64,000 nucleotides of DNA from Atrichornis clamosus (taxonomy: Eukaryota > Chordata > Aves > Passeriformes > Menuridae): assembly GCA_013400975.1 (NCBI GenBank), contig WBMZ01006357.1:186001-250000 (forward strand). The letters are read 5' to 3'. Made by a program: the position numbers and the translations under genes. Each line of letters opens with the position of its first letter. Position 1 is the stretch's first letter. Positions 59,018-64,000 of this stretch are shown here, piece after piece. The notes under the pieces are model-generated. The model was not told where the DNA came from. It did not search any database and saw nothing but the letters and a program-made list of their open reading frames with translations.

Positions 59018-62000
59018 GTGAGTATGGTCGGCTGGGCTGGGCTGGGCTGAGCTGAGCTGAGCTGAGCTGAACTGGCTCGGCTCGGCTCGGGTCGGGTCGG
59101 GTCGGGTCGGGTCCGCGAGGAGCCAGTGCCAGCGGAACCCGCGGAGGGGACGGAGCCCATTCAAAATGGCGGCGGGAGCGCGGGGCGATGAGCAACCGCC
59201 GGGAGCGCTGAGGGGTCCGGGGCGGGCGGGACAAGGGGCCTGTTCCACTCTCCTGCTCTGCTCGGTCCTTTCCCTAGCTGCGCTCCCTCATCGCCCACGC
59301 CTCCCCCGGGCACCCCGCTGCCCTCCCACCGCCGGGGAGCTCCCCCTCGCTCCCCGCCCCGGTCCCGCCTCTCCCCCCGACTTTGCGTGCGCCCCCCCGC
59401 TCAGCGCTCCCAGCCCCCGCCTGCGTTTCCATGAGCTCTTGCCCCAGCTGCCCAGCTTGCCCTTCCCCGGGTGTTGTAACCCTTTCCGAATCCCTCGAGT
59501 CCCGGAGAGGTGCCTGCCAGTTCGCTACGCCCCGGGGGTGGACAGACCCCGGTGCTTTATAGAGGCCTTTGTTCCGATCGGAATAGCGATGTTTCTGGCC
59601 CTACCAGCCCTCTGCTGTGTCTGCATCCCACCTTACAACTCGACACCACCATATGCGCACACGTGCTTGTCTAAAGAGGAGTAGCTCTCTTTCCGTCTTT
59701 TTTTCCACTATTACACAGAGCTTTGGTTTCTTCCCACGGTTCTTAGAAAAGCCAGTGTTGGAGTGGAGAGGATTAGAGTGGTAGAGGGGAGATGCGGCCC
59801 CTTCTTGCCTTGCCGTGCTAACCATCATCACTGTTCTTACGGCTGTACAAAAAGCAGCACTGTGCCTCACTGAACCTCCAGCACTGGCCTAGGTAGGTCT
59901 TGTCTGCTTTCTCCTGAAGATAAGTACTGCTAAAATTCCCTGTCTTCTCTGTTATGCCAACTAATGGAAAGCATCTTTTTCCCTTAAGTACTTAAGTGTA
60001 TCTTTGGCAGCATATCAGTATATAGTGAATCTGGAATGTCCTAAGTTGATGCTCTAGTAAGAATTGGATCAAATTTCAAGCGCCTTATTTGTAAAGTAGA
60101 CTAGGAATTTGGCTATCCTAAAAACAAAACTTGTAATGAATTATGTAATATTGTGCTACTATTAAAAAAACAAACTAAAACCCCCTCAGTAAACCCCACA
60201 AAACTCTTTTTTTCCTAGTGTATTATGCTGCAGCTACCTGTTGTCTCCTTGATAGCTTTTTCCTTTTTTGTATAGCTGTTTCAAACAGCAGTTGAGTTGA
60301 GCACACTAAGTTTGGGCTCATGACACTGAGATAGCAGTGGAAGAAAGGAGATGATGTAGCTAGTCCAGATATTGCCTCTTGGACAGGGACAGATGCTGCC
60401 TGAAATTACTGGGGGATTTTGAAGACCTTGACTCTGAAGCAGCAGCAGTCTTGCTCTCAGGAACCAAAACGTTTTACACAACGGCTAATGCCTTTTTGAG
60501 TATGTTAATACATGAATCAATAGGAGAACTTACTTAGATTTTAATTAATTAAGTTTTAAATCTAGCATTCTCTTGAGATGAGAGCTTGTTGGAGATAGTG
60601 CAGAGAAGTCTGCGGGAGGTCATTTGTGTGCAAGGTTTTAATTGCATCTGATAATAGCTATGAAGTTAATATGCTTTTACAGAGAACTTGGTTTCTGAGG
60701 CACTGATGTATGGCAGTTAATAGAACCTGAAGAATGATTGCTGTGATGGGCATGTTCTTTAAGTTTATACTAACAGAGGTCTACGTGGTTTGGTTATTGC
60801 CCTAGGGAAGAATCTGGAATCACATGCAGCAGGCTTTACACTTTATTATATTGCATGGGAAAATTTTCATTCTTTAGTATGTGAGTAGATTACAGACTGG
60901 AGTGGTCTGCCAGGATCCCCTGTCATTTAGTTTGTGGATGTGATAATGGCTCTTTTACCAAGAACTCATGTAAACGGTCCCCTCCTGCATTGGTCTGCAA
61001 TTTTAGGAGGCAAATAGCCACAGCCTCTTCCTCTAAAATTGTCAGATATACCAAATAGCACCAGGAAATATTTCAATTTTTTTTTGCATGACTGCACCAT
61101 CTTTATCTGTAGTTAACGTGGGAGTTTTCTGGTGTGTTTTTCTTTAGTTGCATTTTTCTTAAACAAAGCTTATGCCCTTGTCACCTACCCTCCAGTAAAG
61201 TAGAAATTTTGGAATTCAAATGGTTACCATATACAGGCTCTCAAAGAGAACACTTTTCATCTATAGAATGTTTTGAAAGTATACCTGGGGAGCAAAATCT
61301 TCTGAACTTTTATAGTGTCATAAAGTGTTTGCCAGAAATAAGAAATAGTTTATTGACTTTATATGGTGTCTGACTGAAGTTGTAGTTCAGATGCCTTAGG
61401 ACACTGTTTTCAAAGTTGCTGTGAGCTCATTCCATGAAAGAAAATGAGACTATGAGTTGCTTGAAATACACTTTCCATGACATAACAGCATTTAGTCTGA
61501 ATATCTGGGATCAAATTAAAAGATTTTGTCTTGAGAATATTAAAGGTGGTTTATTTTCCATTGTGGTATTTTAGCGAGTATTGCAGCTTGTCGAGGAAAA
61601 ACATGTTTTCTTCACTCCCACCCCCAAGTGCTTTGTCATCCATCTTCTCCCCCCCGCATTTGAGAGCAAACACTCTTGAAAAATTGTTCATTACTACACA
61701 AAACAGAAAACAAGAATAGATGTGCATCCTCTTTACTTGTTTCTTTTCTAGGTCTGCACTTCAGTTGCAGACACAGAATTGTCGTGTACTGCACAGACAC
61801 GTCTAGAAAAGTATCTGAATTGTTTCCATAGTTTATTTTTAAAGTTTTTGTAGCCTGTTGAAACAGCATTCTTTTTGGTTTCAGTAATTAAGGGAATTGT
61901 TGTATGTGATGGGAAGTTGTATTTGCTATATCAAATCTTATTTTGCTTTAAACGTGTTTTAAAAACTCAGCATTTATAGTTAAAGCAGTTTAATTACTGT

Positions 62001-64000
62001 TGTTACTTTTGTTATTGTCATCTTGCAAAGTAAATCTTAGTCATAAAGTTTCTGTGCTGGTAAAGGAAAATTCTCTCATGTTTTGCTGTGTTTCAGTTTT
62101 GTGTTTGTGCGTGCCAACTCATTTTCTCTGGATGCTACAGAGATATACATAGGTTTGTACAACAAAGGTGAAAACTATAGTTTTGTAATAAAAGTATGGA
62201 AGATTTGCTTTCATTAACTTTTATGCACACAATCTTTAATGTTCATATGAAAAATTTTTGTTTGCTCTTTAAATGGCAAAGGTGTAGGGATAAGGGAGAG
62301 GCTGGTCCAAAGGTCAGGGTAATAGCCTAGAACTTGGAATTAAACTGGCATTTTCCTTCTGCTACAGATTTTGGGTGTATTGTTGGCCAAATCAGCTTCG
62401 TGCTCTAGTAGTAAACTGGGTTTAATAGTACTGTTCATGTTTGTTGGAATGATTCTCACATCACACAGGATAGAGATACTGAAACAAAACCATTCTGTTC
62501 TGCATCTCCTGTCCTTGCCTGACATCCTGCTTCCCCGTGCTTGGTAGGTGGTGCTCTCACTTTTACTGTATGGACTCTTGCTCAGTAGCATGGGAGAAGA
62601 GGAAGGACTGCATCAAACACAATTACTGGTAGGTCACTTTTTGCTTCATAAATGAAACTGTAACCTAGTGCTTTGTGCAGTCACAAGAACAGGGTGACAA
62701 AGAACTGGTTTTATGATGTAAGATACTAACTGAAAGCAAGTTTTATAAAAATTCCAGTGAATCTTGTGAAAGGTTTACCTTTAAGAATCCATAAGTGTTT
62801 TTCCTCTGCTTCTAGGCACCCAAGTGTATGTGATGTATGAAGGTTTTCAAGTTTTCTCCTGTGTTCTGTTCTTCTGTTGGCGAAGAAGGCATTTAAATGC
62901 CAAATAATAGATGTATGAAAACCAGGTTAACATTCAATTGAAGTTTTAATTACTCTTCACAGGAATATAAGTTGAAATAAAAGAAGTTTCAAACTCTGCA
63001 CAGTGTTTAATGTCTGATGATGTAATCATATGTGGTTTGTACACAGCCCCAAAAGATGTTTCTGGAAATTGTTTCACATGGTCGGGGGAGGGTGTGTTCA
63101 GCAATTACATACAACTGCAGGAAAAATTAAATAGGGTATCCTCTGATAGGAAGTTTGCAGGAATGTCTAAAAATCTGGAAAAGGCACTATCAAGCAAAAG
63201 GATGTGTTGTATTTAATAGGAATCATGCAAATAGGTTACAGGATAAAATTTTAAAAGACACTTTAAGTATTTAATACATTGCTAATCAGTGGATAGCTTT
63301 TAAGAAGTTATGAAAAATAACTGTAAGGCCAAGTTCATTCTGTATTGTAGTCTCTGCACATTATGATTTCTAAAGAGTTTTGTACCTTTGGTGGAAAGAA
63401 GTCTTTTAAGAGTCGGCAAATCCCCCAAAAAGGTTATTTCATGGATATATCCAGCAATGTAAGAAGTGTTGTACAGAGTCAGACCAAGTGTTTATCTAGC
63501 TACTGTGCTATCCCCAGGTTTTCACGGTAGATAAGCATGTAATGTATTTTGAAAGAACAGCGTTGTTGCCATTTGGTGGATTTTTAGTGACTCTGAAAAA
63601 GCTGGGAGAGAACTCCCTGAACATATGTGGAATGTACCATAGCAACCAGAAAAGCAAGGCAGAGTTTAGGGCTTATCAACAAAAATGGTGAATGATATGG
63701 AAAGACACTGCAGTAGTATTTTGGTTTTATCAGCTTTTAGTTGAAAAGCTCTTTTGTTTGGGTCACGGCATTAAAAAAAATGCCCAAATACTAGGCAAAC
63801 AGGAATTCTAAGAACAACAGACTTAGAAGGGAAATAAGAAAAGCATAAAGGTAAAGATCAGGTACCAGCTTTCATTTGCAGTCTAATTTCTGTGAGGCTA
63901 AAAGAAATTATATATACTGCATTTTTTAAGAAGTTACTTTGTATTTCAGTGGATCAGGTGCAATATTTGCATGGGACACTGTTGTCAAAATTAAGTGATT
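59018..64000 (+). other. Probable first intron of the right-hand gene; no coding exon seen
   Basis: The first 600 bases belong to the CpG island, and the rest is AT-rich unique-looking DNA. I looked for a CDCA4 coding exon, which should begin with a short basic N-terminus, and found none. The open frame at 59166-59684 (172 codons) starts with MAAGARG at a YY1 motif. It is proline-rich GC sequence with no recognised domain, so I do not call it a gene. Other frames are short. Confidence 0.4.
59030..59112 (+). repeat. Drifting pentanucleotide array, (GGCTG)n to (AGCTG)n to (GGCTC)n to (GGGTC)n
   Basis: A run of 5-bp units begins about 12 bases inside the candidate intron. The unit changes stepwise from GGCTG to AGCTG, then GGCTC, then GGGTC. 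Five GGG runs separated by TC lie at 59089-59111, which meets the usual G-quadruplex pattern on the + (non-template) strand. Confidence 0.85.

Larger units (their letters stand above)
58290..59600 (+). promoter_or_regulatory. CpG-island promoter of a rightward gene, probably CDCA4
   Basis: This stretch is visibly dense in CG dinucleotides. CCAAT boxes lie at 58749-58753 and 58791-58795, a CTGCGCAG NRF1-like site at 58772-58779, and AAGATGGCGG, a YY1-type start-site motif, at 58883-58892. There is no TATA box. Transcription would start near 58,880-58,950, and a strong donor follows at 59018. Human gene order places CDCA4 next to and downstream of GPR132 on the same strand, and its coding region is a single exon after a non-coding first exon. 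That fits a promoter here with the coding exon outside the window. The gene name is inferred from gene order only. A leftward transcript from the same island is possible. Confidence 0.7.

Noticed and set aside
59166..59684. 172-codon frame starting MAAGARG in the CpG island
   Set aside because: Proline- and alanine-rich translation of GC-rich DNA without a known domain. Its ATG is part of a YY1 motif and lies after the likely splice donor.
63450..63530. GTCAGACCAAGTGTTTATCT-like stretch considered as an old amniote repeat
   Set aside because: The resemblance to a known reptile/bird repeat block is short and cannot be confirmed without a library search.
1..64000. Bacterial-type systems, CRISPR arrays, tRNA or rRNA genes
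   Set aside because: Both strands were read for spaced direct repeats, operon structure and RNA gene signatures. The content is vertebrate, and the repeats found are microsatellites, minisatellites, CR1 and LTR-like elements.

Overview
The window looks like a piece of a bird chromosome. It is mostly non-coding and carries many fragments of CR1 LINEs on both strands, recognisable by their conserved 3' tails. It also holds LTR-like segments and simple repeats, and a vertebrate G-protein-coupled receptor is the only clear protein-coding exon. I see no bacterial-type operons, CRISPR arrays, tRNA or rRNA genes. The species cannot be fixed from the sequence. Three short N tracts mark assembly joins (position 20829, 24739-24827, about 52758-52769).

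Layout. Positions 1 to about 30,000 hold no convincing gene. This stretch contains scattered CR1 pieces (8.1, 12.7, 18.3, 20.2-20.9 and 23.5 kb), a gapped 50-bp minisatellite (24.6-25.0 kb) and LTR-like sequence (25.8-26.5 kb). At 30.5-30.8 kb a small GC-rich patch ends in a strong splice donor and is my candidate first exon for the receptor gene. The receptor, GPR132 (G2A), has one intact coding exon at 40,601-41,704 on the + strand. It is preceded by a clear splice acceptor and followed by two AATAAA signals. From 42 to 57 kb there is AT-rich intergenic DNA with more CR1 pieces and one or two LTR-like segments.

At the right end a CpG island (about 58.3-59.6 kb) has CCAAT boxes, YY1-type ATGGCGGC motifs and a strong splice donor at 59,018. 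It looks like a housekeeping promoter firing rightward, with the coding exon beyond the window. In human, CDCA4 lies just downstream of GPR132 on the same strand, so this is probably the CDCA4 promoter. That is an inference from gene order, because no CDCA4 protein sequence is visible here.

No new biological system is evident. The observations most worth checking are the candidate 5' exon of GPR132, the G-quadruplex-forming pentamer array just inside intron 1 of the right-hand gene, the LTR with three U3-like repeats, the gapped minisatellite, and a duplicated CR1 tail joined by a single N that is probably an assembly artefact.
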